Shown: positions 1 through 7,512 of the stretch, in pieces
Numbering within the stretch: the first letter of the stretch is position 1
Layout of the letters: each line of letters starts with the position of its first letter
Assembly: GCA_905233645.1 (NCBI GenBank)
Contig: CAJODZ010000011.1
Location: forward strand, 1-36,898
From: an uncultured Synergistales bacterium
GTDB lineage: Bacteria; Synergistota; Synergistia; Synergistales; Aminobacteriaceae
Direction: 5' to 3'
DNA: 36,898 nt
Translations under genes and position numbers: made by a program
Notes under the pieces: generated by a model
Databases searched by the model: none
Told to the model about the DNA's origin: nothing
What the model saw: only the letters and a program-made list of their open reading frames with translations

Positions 1-63
1 ATTTTAACCTCCTTTTTCATTTTTTTCAATCAATTTTTATGGGTTAGAGGGTACATTATTACA
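1..63 (-). promoter_or_regulatory. Promoter and leader of a gene off the left edge
   Basis: Read on the minus strand, positions 63-55 give TGTAATAAT, an extended -10 (TGN plus AATAAT). About 45 nt downstream, at 13-8, is a consensus Shine-Dalgarno AGGAGG. The start codon would lie just outside the window, so a minus-strand gene probably begins there. No convincing -35 is visible. Seen: the two motifs and their spacing; inferred: the gene. Confidence 0.45.
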
Positions 64-128
64 CTATTTCGATATCTAGCTTATAGCTCCTTTCTCGTTC
101 AAAAAATTTTAACACGTAATAATAACCA

Positions 129-170
129 TAAAAAACGGATCAGGCTTTTCAAAAATTTCACCTGACCCGT
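129..170 (-). terminator. Rho-independent terminator after the cstA-HMA unit
   Basis: On the minus strand ACGGGTCAGGT (170-160) pairs with GCCTGATCCGT (145-135) to give an 11-bp stem containing two G-U pairs, with a 14-nt loop and a run of T. It lies 24 nt beyond the stop codon of the HMA protein, so it closes that transcription unit. Confidence 0.75.
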
Positions 171-193
171 AATTTTTAGCTTGAAATTTTTAA

Positions 194-409
194 TTAAGCT
201 TTCTCGATTTTAACAACATCGTAACCAGCTTCGTCTATCACTGAAATAAACGCCTCGTCGGCAATGTCATTATTTAATTCGACAACAGCATTATTATTTT
301 CAAGACTTACTTTAACGCTCGTAACGCCGTCAAGATTTTTTAATGCTTCCGTAACGTGATGAACGCAATTTTGACAGCCCATACCTTTAATCGAAATTAT
401 TTTACGCAC
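194..409 (-). CDS. Small HMA-domain metal-binding protein (CopZ-like)
   Basis: This is a 71-residue single-domain protein with a heavy-metal-associated (HMA) ferredoxin-like fold. The metal-binding loop is visible as GMGCQNC (Cys12 and Cys15), followed by HHV where CopZ proteins usually have an amphipathic helix. Family members bind Cu(I) or similar soft metals and pass them to ATPases or regulators in the cytoplasm. Translation starts at a GTG whose Shine-Dalgarno GGAG lies in the last codons of cstA, and only 5 nt separate the two genes, so they are co-transcribed and probably translationally coupled. No copper ATPase or copper regulator is in the window, so the partner is unknown. The second GMG residue is Gly rather than the usual Thr. 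The family is certain; the metal and role are not. Confidence 0.85.
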   Translation of the reverse strand: MRKIISIKGMGCQNCVHHVTEALKNLDGVTSVKVSLENNNAVVELNNDIADEAFISVIDEAGYDVVKIEKA

Positions 410-414
410 GGGGT

Positions 415-2037
415 TTACTCTCCTCTGTTTTTGCCTAATGGTGATACTTTCAAGCAGTAAATCGCAAAGAAGAGTAACGCTACGCCAATCCCAATTCCAT
501 AAGCCGTGCTGACAGCCATTGAGTTAAATGTTTCTGGAATTGCGCTGCCTGTTAAACTAATCCAGCCTTTACCGTTCATCCAGTCCATTAACATTCTAAT
601 GCCTCTGATTAAAGCAGGATAGCACTCATCAGCAAAGCAGAAAAATGTAACGCTAACAGCACTCATAAACGTAGCCGGAACTGCTGCAAAAAATCCGCGT
701 CCTGGAAAATCTTTTTCCAAATACGCCGCCGCAGCCCATAAAGCTATCATCGCTAACGTCTGGTTTGACCATGAGAAATAACGCCATACAATACCGTACT
801 CAACGAATGAGATTGCATAACCGGCGGCTAATAACGGTACAGCTAAAATCAAACGCGGCAAAAATCCTTTTTGAGGAATACCAAACCAGTCCGCTAACGT
901 TAATCTTGCACTTCTGAAAGCTGTATCACCTGAAGTAATCGGGCAGGCAACAACTCCGAGTAAAGCTAAAATACTTCCGACTGTGCCTAATAAACCGACT
1001 GAGATTTGATAGACTGTAGCTGAATTTCCGCCCTTCATCGCCAATAATCCCTGTGTTGTAAACGATACTGAACCGTCCGCGTTAAACACGTTATAGAAAG
1101 CAATACCGGCGGCAGCCCAAATTAAAGCGATAATACCTTCGGCAACCATTGCTCCATAAAATACAAAACGTCCCTGTCTCTCTGATGTTAAACAACGCGC
1201 CATCATCGGTGATTGTGTAGCATGGAAACCTGAAATTGCTCCGCAGGCAACAGTGATAAACATTAAAGGCCAAATCGGTGTCGTCGCGGCTTTCGGGTGC
1301 ATGTTATAAAAACCTTCCCATAATTCAATCATCGGTTTTATTCCGTTTACATGGTTATAAACTGTAACGCCTGCAATTCCGACAGCCATGAAGATTAAGC
1401 ATAAACCAAATAACGGGTAAATTTTGCCAATGACTTTATCAATCGGGAGCAATGTAGCTAAGAAATAATAAATCAAAATTACGACTGTTAAAATCTCTGT
1501 CCATTGCTTTACGTCATAACCCATAACTGTTTTAGCAACACTTCCAGCTCCAGCCGCCGCAGCTCCAGCACCTTCCGTAATCATCATCGCTAATAATCCG
1601 GCAGGGCCAACCATGAAAACAACACCGACCATTACAAGCAATACGACTGAGAAAATACGCATGATATTTTTCATGAGGCCGCCTAAATATTTTCCGGTGA
1701 TTTCTGAAACGCTTGCGCCGTCATTTCTCATTGAGAGCATACCGACTAAATAATCATGAACAGCACCGGCTAAAATCGTTCCGAAAACTATCCATAAATA
1801 AACTTGAGGCCCCCAAATCGCACCGGATAAAGCACCAAATATCGGGCCAAGTCCGGCAATGTTGAGTAACTGAATTAAAAACGCTCTGCCCGCTGAAATC
1901 GGAACATAGTCGACACCGTCTTCAAGTCTTACGCACGGGGTCTCTCTGTCATCAGGGGCGAACACTTTTGTAACAAACGCGCCGTAAACCAGGTAACCGA
2001 GAATTAAAAGCACGAGTGCCGCAAAAAATGTAATCAT
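415..2037 (-). CDS. cstA: Carbon starvation protein A family transporter (CstA)
   Basis: A 540-residue polytopic membrane protein of the CstA family, whose characterised members import pyruvate or take part in peptide use when carbon is limiting. The N-terminal part contains the family signature: a PDDR segment, DGVDYVP, a LLNIAGLGPIFG stretch at about residues 57-68 and a GAVHDYLVGMLS segment near 91-102. The central FHATQSPMMAR segment and many hydrophobic helices run to the C-terminus. The length fits the shorter CstA subgroup. It starts with ATG preceded by GGAG about 10 nt upstream and is the first gene of a two-gene unit with the HMA protein. The substrate cannot be read from the sequence. 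Confidence 0.92.
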   Translation of the reverse strand: MITFFAALVLLILGYLVYGAFVTKVFAPDDRETPCVRLEDGVDYVPISAGRAFLIQLLNIAGLGPIFGALSGAIWGPQVYLWIVFGTILAGAVHDYLVGMLSMRNDGASVSEITGKYLGGLMKNIMRIFSVVLLVMVGVVFMVGPAGLLAMMITEGAGAAAAGAGSVAKTVMGYDVKQWTEILTVVILIYYFLATLLPIDKVIGKIYPLFGLCLIFMAVGIAGVTVYNHVNGIKPMIELWEGFYNMHPKAATTPIWPLMFITVACGAISGFHATQSPMMARCLTSERQGRFVFYGAMVAEGIIALIWAAAGIAFYNVFNADGSVSFTTQGLLAMKGGNSATVYQISVGLLGTVGSILALLGVVACPITSGDTAFRSARLTLADWFGIPQKGFLPRLILAVPLLAAGYAISFVEYGIVWRYFSWSNQTLAMIALWAAAAYLEKDFPGRGFFAAVPATFMSAVSVTFFCFADECYPALIRGIRMLMDWMNGKGWISLTGSAIPETFNSMAVSTAYGIGIGVALLFFAIYCLKVSPLGKNRGE

Positions 2038-2138
2038 TTAAAAATTCTCCTTTCATAAAATAAAAATTCGAAAATTTTTGAAGCGTTAATAAGTTTAACC
2101 ATTTAGAATTTTTGCGCAAGAAGTTTTTTAAAATTAAC

Positions 2139-2147
2139 TGATAAAAT
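2139..2147 (+). promoter_or_regulatory. Extended -10 promoter for the racemase gene
   Basis: TGATAAAAT (TGN plus TAAAAT) lies 40 nt upstream of the ATG at 2188, giving a leader of roughly 34 nt that carries AAAGGAG at 2171-2177. The same nine bases occur upstream of cysE (6512-6520). No clear -35. Confidence 0.4.
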
Positions 2148-2187
2148 TTTCACCAAGTAATTATTTTTACAAAGGAGTTTTTTAAAG

Positions 2188-2928
2188 ATGAGTTCACGTC
2201 CTGAAAAAGTGTTAGGCGTTCTGGGAGGAATGGGCCCAGCAGCAACAGCAGAGTTTTTAAGAATTTTAGCGCGCGATTGTCCTGCGAGGAATGATGCTCA
2301 GCACCCGAAAATTATTATGCTTTCTGACCCTGATGTTCCAGACAGGAGCGACGGCATTATGGGACTTGGAGAAGACCCGACAGAATTTTTATACAAAGAT
2401 TTAATGCAGCTTGTAGATTTTGGAGCTGATGTCTTAGCTGTCCCGTGTAACACTGCGCATTATTTTATAGACATGTTTAGAAATGAATTACCTATTCCGT
2501 TAATTCACATTGTTGAAAGCACAGTTGAAGCCGCTAAAAATTTAAGTGCTGATTTAATTAACGACCCGGAGTTTAATTTAAGCTCTGATGATTGTTCATG
2601 GTTATTAGCAACCGACGGGACGCAAAAAAGTTTAATTTATCCGGCTTGCGCTGAACAAATGAATTATCATTTTTTAAAGCCTTCACACGACCAGCAGAGC
2701 AAAATTCAAAACGTCGTTCGTTATGTCAAAGCCGGTAAGATGTCCGAAGCGATAGATTTAATGGTTGGCGTTGTCAGTGAATTATGGAAAGAACGCAAAG
2801 TTCCTGTAACAATGGGGTGTACTGAACTGCCGTTAGCGTATGCTTCGTCTGGTTTACCAGAGAGAATGCAAGTGTCAAGTTTAAAAGCTTTGAGCGATGC
2901 ATGTATAAAAGTTTTGTACGGCGAATAA
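2188..2928 (+). CDS. Aspartate/glutamate racemase family protein
   Basis: A 246-residue cytosolic protein of the Asp/Glu racemase superfamily (YgeA/RacX type). These enzymes invert the alpha carbon of an amino acid using two cysteines as acid and base, without a cofactor. Both are visible: Cys87 in PCNTAH and Cys211 in GCTELP, each in the expected half of the pseudo-symmetric fold. The N-terminal GVLGGMGPAAT loop is also typical. An AAAGGAG ribosome-binding site is 10 nt before the ATG. The gene is transcribed divergently from cstA, with a 150-nt spacer. The substrate (aspartate, glutamate or another amino acid) is not determined. It could supply a D-amino acid for peptidoglycan or act in catabolism. 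Confidence 0.88.
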   Translation: MSSRPEKVLGVLGGMGPAATAEFLRILARDCPARNDAQHPKIIMLSDPDVPDRSDGIMGLGEDPTEFLYKDLMQLVDFGADVLAVPCNTAHYFIDMFRNELPIPLIHIVESTVEAAKNLSADLINDPEFNLSSDDCSWLLATDGTQKSLIYPACAEQMNYHFLKPSHDQQSKIQNVVRYVKAGKMSEAIDLMVGVVSELWKERKVPVTMGCTELPLAYASSGLPERMQVSSLKALSDACIKVLYGE

Positions 2929-2995
2929 TGCTGAATAATTTATAATTATAAATACTTATTAAAAATTTTTAAAATGGAGGCTGTAATTTAAAAAG

Positions 2996-4177
2996 ATGCC
3001 TGAAGAATTTTATAATCAAATGCGTGATTTTGAAGATGAAGAAGTGTCGTTAGCTGATATTTTTAATATCCTATGGAGCAGAAAGGGAACAATATTTTTA
3101 ATAACGACTTTATTTGCGGTTTGCTCTTTAGTTTACGGATTTTTTATTGCGACTGTAACATATAAGGCCGATTGCAGAATATCATCTCAAGGTAACGAAA
3201 GTCCTCGTGCAAGCGTTGTTGCTCAATTAGGCGGCTTTGCTGATTTTTTAGGATTAAGCAGCGGTGCTACAAGTCAGGGAAATATTTTAGCAATGTTACA
3301 GGGCGATACTATTGCGGACGCTTTGATTGAGAGATTTAATTTAATGGAAAAGTTTAGTTCTGATATTCGCGTTAAACTTCGTGAAAGTGTCAAAGGAATG
3401 ATTAAAACGGAGACGGCTAAAGATAACAACATTATTACGATTTCAATCATTGACAAAGACCCTGAATTTGCGGCGGACTTTGCTAACGGAGTAGCAGATG
3501 AATTACAAAAACGCTTACTTGAATTTTCGGTCGAGGACGCTTTACAGCACAGAGAATTTTTTGAAAATCAACTTATCCAGGCTCAACAGGATTTAAATGA
3601 GGCGGAAGACGCTTTATTAAAATATCAGGAGTCTCGCGGCGTTATAGCATTTGAGGCACAAACTCAAGCTCTTGTAGCATCAATGACTGCGTTACGAAAC
3701 AGAATAGCTGAAAAGAATATCGAAATTTCGTCAATCAGCAGTTACACCCGCGCCGATAACCCCAGATTAAAAATGGCACGTTCAGAATTAGAGGCAATGA
3801 CAAAAGAATTACGCCGTCTCGAAGAAGAGCAAAAACGCGCTGAACAGCAAACACAAAAAAATTCGAACGAATTATCCTCAATCGGGCAATTACCGGAAAT
3901 GGGCGTTGAATACAGACGTTATGCGCGAGCTGTTCAATTTGCGACGGCCAAATATGACCAAATGTTAAGACAGTATGAAAACGCGAAATTAAACGAAGCT
4001 AACGATTTACCTACCATAAAAATAATTGACCGCGCTACAGTACCTGATTACAAATATGCTCCTAAACGCGGAAGAATTGCGATTATTGGTACTGCTGCTG
4101 GTTTTGCGTTGTCTATATTCCTTGCGTTTATGCTTGCTCATCTTCAAAACGTAAGAGAACGCCGCGAAAATTATTAG
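2996..4177 (+). CDS. Wzz/chain-length determinant family protein
   Basis: A 393-residue inner-membrane protein with the polysaccharide co-polymerase layout. A short cytoplasmic N-terminus (SLADIFNILWSRK) leads into transmembrane helix 1 at about 31-53; a long periplasmic region follows, with predicted coiled coil at about 180-300, and a C-terminal helix at about 361-381 preceded by the Pro-rich PDYKYAPKRG segment. Family members set the chain length of O-antigen or exopolysaccharide. There is no C-terminal tyrosine-kinase (BY-kinase) domain and no Wzx/Wzy/Wza gene adjacent, so it is an orphan here. The GGAGG before the ATG is 15 nt away, slightly long. It is followed by a terminator, so it is probably transcribed with the racemase or alone. 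Confidence 0.85.
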   Translation: MPEEFYNQMRDFEDEEVSLADIFNILWSRKGTIFLITTLFAVCSLVYGFFIATVTYKADCRISSQGNESPRASVVAQLGGFADFLGLSSGATSQGNILAMLQGDTIADALIERFNLMEKFSSDIRVKLRESVKGMIKTETAKDNNIITISIIDKDPEFAADFANGVADELQKRLLEFSVEDALQHREFFENQLIQAQQDLNEAEDALLKYQESRGVIAFEAQTQALVASMTALRNRIAEKNIEISSISSYTRADNPRLKMARSELEAMTKELRRLEEEQKRAEQQTQKNSNELSSIGQLPEMGVEYRRYARAVQFATAKYDQMLRQYENAKLNEANDLPTIKIIDRATVPDYKYAPKRGRIAIIGTAAGFALSIFLAFMLAHLQNVRERRENY

Positions 4178-4192
4178 TTAATTTAAACTTAC

Positions 4193-4222
4193 GCCTCCGG
4201 CTGAAAAGTCGGGGGTATTTTT
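4193..4222 (+). terminator. Terminator after the Wzz-like gene
   Basis: GCCTCCGGCT and AGTCGGGGGT form a 10-bp stem (three G-U pairs) around a GAAA loop, followed by ATTTTTT. It lies just after the stop codon at 4177. Confidence 0.75.
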
Positions 4223-4243
4223 TATTCATGATTTTAAAACATA

Positions 4244-4272
4244 TTGATTTAGTGTGTTTTAAGTGCAATAAT
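4244..4272 (+). promoter_or_regulatory. Sigma-70-type promoter of cysK
   Basis: TTGATT (4244-4249) and AATAAT (4267-4272) are separated by 17 bp, and the -10 is extended by TGC (4264-4266). The start point would be near 4279, leaving a leader of about 39 nt with AAGGAGAG 10 nt before the ATG. I see no CymR/CysB-type operator that I could defend. Confidence 0.6.
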
Positions 4273-4317
4273 TTCCGGCATTGATTTTTTAAATTTTTTA
4301 AGGAGAGTTTTTATAAA

Positions 4318-5241
4318 ATGCTTGTAAGCTCAATAGAACAGTTAATCGGTAATACGCCGTTAGTTGAATTAAAAAGAATAGCTAAATATTTTGAATTAAA
4401 CGCGAAAATTTTTGGCAAACTTGAATATTTTAATCCTGCCGGAAGTGTAAAAGATAGAATTGCTCAATCAATGATTGATGACGCTGAACAAACAGGCAAA
4501 TTGAAGAAAGGCTCAGTCATAATTGAACCCACTAGCGGTAATACTGGCATTGGTTTAGCTTCTGTTGCGGCGGCGCGTGGTTATAAAATCATCATCGTAA
4601 TGCCCGAAACAATGTCAATCGAACGCCGTCAAATCATGAAAGCTTACGGAGCTGAATTAGTTTTAACGCCCGGAGCTGAAGGTATGAAAGGCGCAATCGC
4701 GAAAGCAAATGAACTCGCCGCAAAAACGCCCGGTAGTTTTATTCCAGGACAATTTGTAAACCCTGCTAACCCTGAAATTCATAAAAAGACGACTGGCCCT
4801 GAGATTTACGATGATTTACAAGGACATATTGATATTTTTATCGCCGGTGTAGGAACTGGAGGAACTTTAACAGGAACGGGCGAATATTTAAAATCACGCA
4901 TTCCTGATATAAAAATCATCGCCGTTGAGCCAGCAGGTTCGCCAGTTTTATCAACAGGTAAAGCCGGAACGCACAAAATTCAAGGTATAGGCGCAGGATT
5001 TGTCCCCAACGTTTTAAACACGAAAATTTATGACGAAGTGTTTACCGTTACAGACGAGGAAGCTTTTAGAGTAGGGCGTTTACTTGGCAAGAAAGAGGGA
5101 TTTTTAGCCGGTATATCGTCTGGAGCAGCATTACACGCGGCGGTTACGATTGCTAAACGTCCAGAAAATGCTAATAAAAATATTGTCGTTATATTGCCTG
5201 ATACGGGAGACAGATATTTATCAACGCCGATGTTTGCATAA
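4318..5241 (+). CDS. cysK: Cysteine synthase A (O-acetylserine sulfhydrylase)
   Basis: A 307-residue PLP enzyme that makes L-cysteine from O-acetylserine and sulfide. The PLP lysine is Lys45 in NPAGSVKDR. The substrate loop TSGNTG starts at about residue 72, the phosphate-binding GVGTGGTLTG is near 177-186, and GDRYLST ends the protein, all as in CysK. The length is typical (about 310). It has its own promoter and terminator. cysE, which makes its substrate, lies one gene downstream at 6527-7336, and the two are separated by a repeat-bearing glycosyltransferase. CysM can be excluded with fair confidence by the overall motif pattern. Confidence 0.95.
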   Translation: MLVSSIEQLIGNTPLVELKRIAKYFELNAKIFGKLEYFNPAGSVKDRIAQSMIDDAEQTGKLKKGSVIIEPTSGNTGIGLASVAAARGYKIIIVMPETMSIERRQIMKAYGAELVLTPGAEGMKGAIAKANELAAKTPGSFIPGQFVNPANPEIHKKTTGPEIYDDLQGHIDIFIAGVGTGGTLTGTGEYLKSRIPDIKIIAVEPAGSPVLSTGKAGTHKIQGIGAGFVPNVLNTKIYDEVFTVTDEEAFRVGRLLGKKEGFLAGISSGAALHAAVTIAKRPENANKNIVVILPDTGDRYLSTPMFA

Positions 5242-5262
5242 AAATTATTTTAATAAATTATT

Positions 5263-5294
5263 TCCCCTGTTCAATCATGGACGGGGGATTTTGT
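5263..5294 (+). terminator. Terminator after cysK
   Basis: TCCCCTGT and ACGGGGGA pair over 8 bp (one G-U) around a 10-nt loop, followed by TTTTGTG. It isolates cysK from the glycosyltransferase downstream. Confidence 0.7.
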
Positions 5295-5340
5295 GTTACA
5301 ATGCTCAAAATTTTTTACGAGGAGTACGCTTGACAAAATG
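5294..5340 (+). promoter_or_regulatory. Promoter, ribosome-binding site and ATG in front of the heptamer array
   Basis: TGTTACAAT (5294-5302) is an extended -10. It is followed by GAGGAG (5319-5324) and an ATG at 5338-5340, 13 nt further on, a spacing close to that of neighbouring genes (10-15 nt). From this ATG the frame enters the 7-bp repeats at a codon boundary (5359), but with ten copies it ends at TAA 5434-5436. With nine or twelve copies it would run into the glycosyltransferase. A second promoter-like pair, TTGACA (5330-5335) and AATAAT (5352-5357) with 16-bp spacing, overlaps the same region. Confidence 0.5.
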
Positions 5341-5356
5341 CAAAATTCCCAAATAA

Positions 5357-6487
5357 TTGAGCAACGAGCAACGAGCAACGAGCAACGAGCAACGAGCAAC
5401 GAGCAACGAGCAACGAGCAACGAGCAACAGCTATAACTATGCTTTAAAATCCGATACTAATTCTAGTTCTGAAAAAATTTATATAGCACTTTCCGTTTAT
5501 GACCCTAAAGGCACTTATTCACAGCACGCCGGTGTCGTAATGACTTCTATTTTTGAGAATACTCAATCACCCGTATGCGTTTATATTTTGCATGATGAAA
5601 CTTTAACGCAAGACAATCGCCAAAAATTTTTAAGAACAGCTGAAAAATATAATCAAGAAATAAATTTAATAGACGTTACGGAATATGCTAAACAAATTAA
5701 CCCGAACATCTTTGCAGAAATAAAAACATTTATAACATTCGGTGCTCTTTACAGGCTTTTTATTCCGCAAATAATTAACCTCGATAAAATTATATATTTA
5801 GACTGCGACGTTAATGTAAATCTTGATATAAAAGAATTATGGGACGTAAATGTTAAAAATTACTACGCTGCTGCTGTTTTGGATAAAAACGGAGTGGACG
5901 TATTTTTTAAAGGCAAAAAATCATATTACATTTGGTTTTTTAAATGTAAAATAAATAACTGCGATATTAAAGACTATTTCTGCTCAGGTGTCATGCTCAT
6001 GAATTTAAATAATATTCGTAATTCAGGCAACTTGTTTGAAAATTCAATGAAGTGGTTAAAACGTCATAAGCATACAGCTGATTACGGCGACCAGGATATT
6101 TTAAACTCATTATTTTATGGGCATATGAAATTTATCGATAAAAAATTTGATAATCTTGTTACTCTCAAAGGTGTAGGAATTGAACCTGAGAATACGATAA
6201 CTCATTCTGGAGGAGAGCCTAAATTATGGAGAGTTACCGGTAACGCGTGGCAATATTTTTACTGGCAATACTATTTAAAATCAGCATGGGGCGAAAATCT
6301 TTCACGCGAAAACCTTGTAAAAGTTATGCTCGATGCAGCGTATAAACCTGAACAAGAACAACTTAAAAAATCTTTGTTAATTCGCGCCACTCAAAAAATC
6401 TGGCATAAAATCTGTCCCAGTGGGTTTAGAAGATGTGTAAAAATGTTATGTTCCGAATTTTTATATCGTGTCGGCCTCAAAAAATAA
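5357..6487 (+). CDS. Family 8 glycosyltransferase with repeat-encoded N-terminus
   Basis: A GT8-type (LPS galactosyl/glucosyltransferase-like) retaining glycosyltransferase that transfers a sugar from a nucleotide-sugar, probably onto lipooligosaccharide or another surface glycan. The catalytic domain starts at about residue 41 (IYIALSVYDP). The metal-binding DxD is Asp149-Cys-Asp151 in YLDCDVN, DYGDQDILN is the expected acceptor-side motif, and HSGGEPKLW near 280 matches the HxxGxxKPW nucleotide-phosphate motif. The first 24 residues are pure repeat product (EQRATSN periods). In this frame the only start before the domain is TTG 5357, which has no Shine-Dalgarno. The well-placed ATG 5338 is out of frame at the present repeat number. 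The gene may thus be switched off or poorly expressed in this sequence. Confidence 0.85.
   Translation: MSNEQRATSNEQRATSNEQRATSNSYNYALKSDTNSSSEKIYIALSVYDPKGTYSQHAGVVMTSIFENTQSPVCVYILHDETLTQDNRQKFLRTAEKYNQEINLIDVTEYAKQINPNIFAEIKTFITFGALYRLFIPQIINLDKIIYLDCDVNVNLDIKELWDVNVKNYYAAAVLDKNGVDVFFKGKKSYYIWFFKCKINNCDIKDYFCSGVMLMNLNNIRNSGNLFENSMKWLKRHKHTADYGDQDILNSLFYGHMKFIDKKFDNLVTLKGVGIEPENTITHSGGEPKLWRVTGNAWQYFYWQYYLKSAWGENLSRENLVKVMLDAAYKPEQEQLKKSLLIRATQKIWHKICPSGFRRCVKMLCSEFLYRVGLKK
5359..5428 (+). repeat. Tandem heptanucleotide array, 10 perfect copies of GAGCAAC
   Basis: Seventy bases consist of ten uninterrupted copies of GAGCAAC. Because 7 is not a multiple of 3, each copy gained or lost shifts the reading frame. 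All three frames read the same repeating peptide EQRATSN without a stop, so the array can be translated in any register. It occupies the 5' end of the glycosyltransferase gene and begins 2 bp after an AATAAT hexamer. Confidence 0.95.
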
Positions 6488-6511
6488 ATAGCGCAATTCA
6501 AATTTTAAACA

Positions 6512-6520
6512 TGATAAAAT
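6512..6520 (+). promoter_or_regulatory. Extended -10 immediately before cysE
   Basis: TGATAAAAT is identical to the element before the racemase gene. The ATG at 6527 lies 6 nt after it, about where transcription would start, and there is no Shine-Dalgarno between them. No good -35 is seen. Confidence 0.35.
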
Positions 6521-6526
6521 TTGAGC

Positions 6527-7336
6527 ATGAATACAAATTTAAATGACATCATAAATAATTCAGTAGTCGAACTTAAAAAATCATTGCCAGAAGAATTTAA
6601 CAGCTTCAACGGTGTTAAAGAGTTTTCAGAGAGTGCGTTCAGAAAAATTTTAGCGGCTCTATTTCCTCAGCATGTAAATCCTCAAAATCTGGAGGTTGCT
6701 TTAAATTTATCAAGTGCTTGCGATAATTTGAAATGCGCTTTAAAAAATATCGTTTCTGAACCTGAAATTATTATTGCTGATTTAATAAAAACACTTCCTG
6801 AAATTAAACGCATATTACTAACAGATATAAAAGCCGCTTATCAAGGAGACCCAGCAGCTAGAAATTATGACGAGATTATATTAGCTTATCCGGCTTTTAT
6901 TGCGATAAGTGCTTATAGAATTGCTCACGAATTATTTTTAAAGCAAGTTCCTTTAATTCCGCGAATAATTACAGAATACGCTCACCGTTTGACGGGAATT
7001 GATATTCATCCGGGCGCGACAATAGGAGAATATTTTTTTATTGATCATGGGACAGGCGTTGTAATCGGCGAAACTGTAACTATAGGCGCTCACGCTAAAT
7101 TGTATCAAAATGTAACGCTTGGTGCTAAAAGTTTTAAGATGAACCCTGACGGGACACTCGTGAAAAATATTAAACGACATCCCGATATTGGCAATGATGT
7201 CGTAATTTATGCTGGTGCTACGATTTTGGGCGGTGATACTGTGATTGGCGACGGCTGTATTATTGGCGGTAACGTCTGGTTAACTCATTCTGTCGAAGCT
7301 GGTCAAGTTATTTTAAACGAGTTGCACGAACGCTAG
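6527..7336 (+). CDS. cysE: Serine O-acetyltransferase
   Basis: Makes O-acetyl-L-serine from serine and acetyl-CoA, the committed step of cysteine synthesis and the substrate of CysK encoded upstream. The protein has a helical N-terminal half (to about residue 155) and a left-handed beta-helix of hexapeptide repeats, with IDIHPGATIG, FIDHGTGVVIGET (catalytic-region His) and HPDIGNDVVIYAGATILGG. The length of about 269 residues suggests the type with an extended N-terminal domain. I chose ATG 6527 over TTG 6521 because neither has a ribosome-binding site and the ATG is in frame two codons later. Only 39 nt separate it from the glycosyltransferase stop, so it may be read from that transcript or from the -10 just upstream. 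Confidence 0.9.
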   Translation: MNTNLNDIINNSVVELKKSLPEEFNSFNGVKEFSESAFRKILAALFPQHVNPQNLEVALNLSSACDNLKCALKNIVSEPEIIIADLIKTLPEIKRILLTDIKAAYQGDPAARNYDEIILAYPAFIAISAYRIAHELFLKQVPLIPRIITEYAHRLTGIDIHPGATIGEYFFIDHGTGVVIGETVTIGAHAKLYQNVTLGAKSFKMNPDGTLVKNIKRHPDIGNDVVIYAGATILGGDTVIGDGCIIGGNVWLTHSVEAGQVILNELHER

Positions 7337-7386
7337 CATAAATTTGAATAATATTCGCTCATAAAAATTTACAAGCAAAAAATTTT

Positions 7387-7421
7387 AGCCGGTTGTGTTT
7401 AAAAAGCATGGCCGGTTTTTT
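7387..7421 (+). terminator. Probable terminator after cysE
   Basis: AGCCGGTT and GGCCGGTT form an 8-bp stem, half of it G-U, around a 15-nt loop, followed by six to seven T. The stem is weak but well placed, 50 nt after the cysE stop. Confidence 0.5.
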
Positions 7422-7512
7422 ATGTATAAAAAAGTTTGTATTTTGAAATAAATCAATTAAAATCTAAAGAAATTTATATTTATCTTGAAAAAAGCCGGTG
7501 TTTTTTTTAATT

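Noticed and set aside
2973-2990. Six-codon frame (ATG GAG GCT...) overlapping the Wzz ribosome-binding site as a leader peptide
   Set aside because: It arises from the GGAGG itself and has no ribosome-binding site of its own.
5150-5356. Plus-strand frame of 68 codons ending just before the heptamer array
   Set aside because: It overlaps the end of cysK in another frame, crosses the cysK terminator, and has no ribosome-binding site or recognisable motif.
5359-5428. Tandem repeats as a CRISPR array
   Set aside because: The unit is 7 bp and contiguous, with no spacers, and no cas genes are in the window. The same applies to 34139-34221.
7498-7512. GTG 7498 with a run of eight T as a slippage switch for the antiporter
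   Set aside because: An in-frame ATG at 7513 lies beyond the run, and the extra residues are not part of the family domain.
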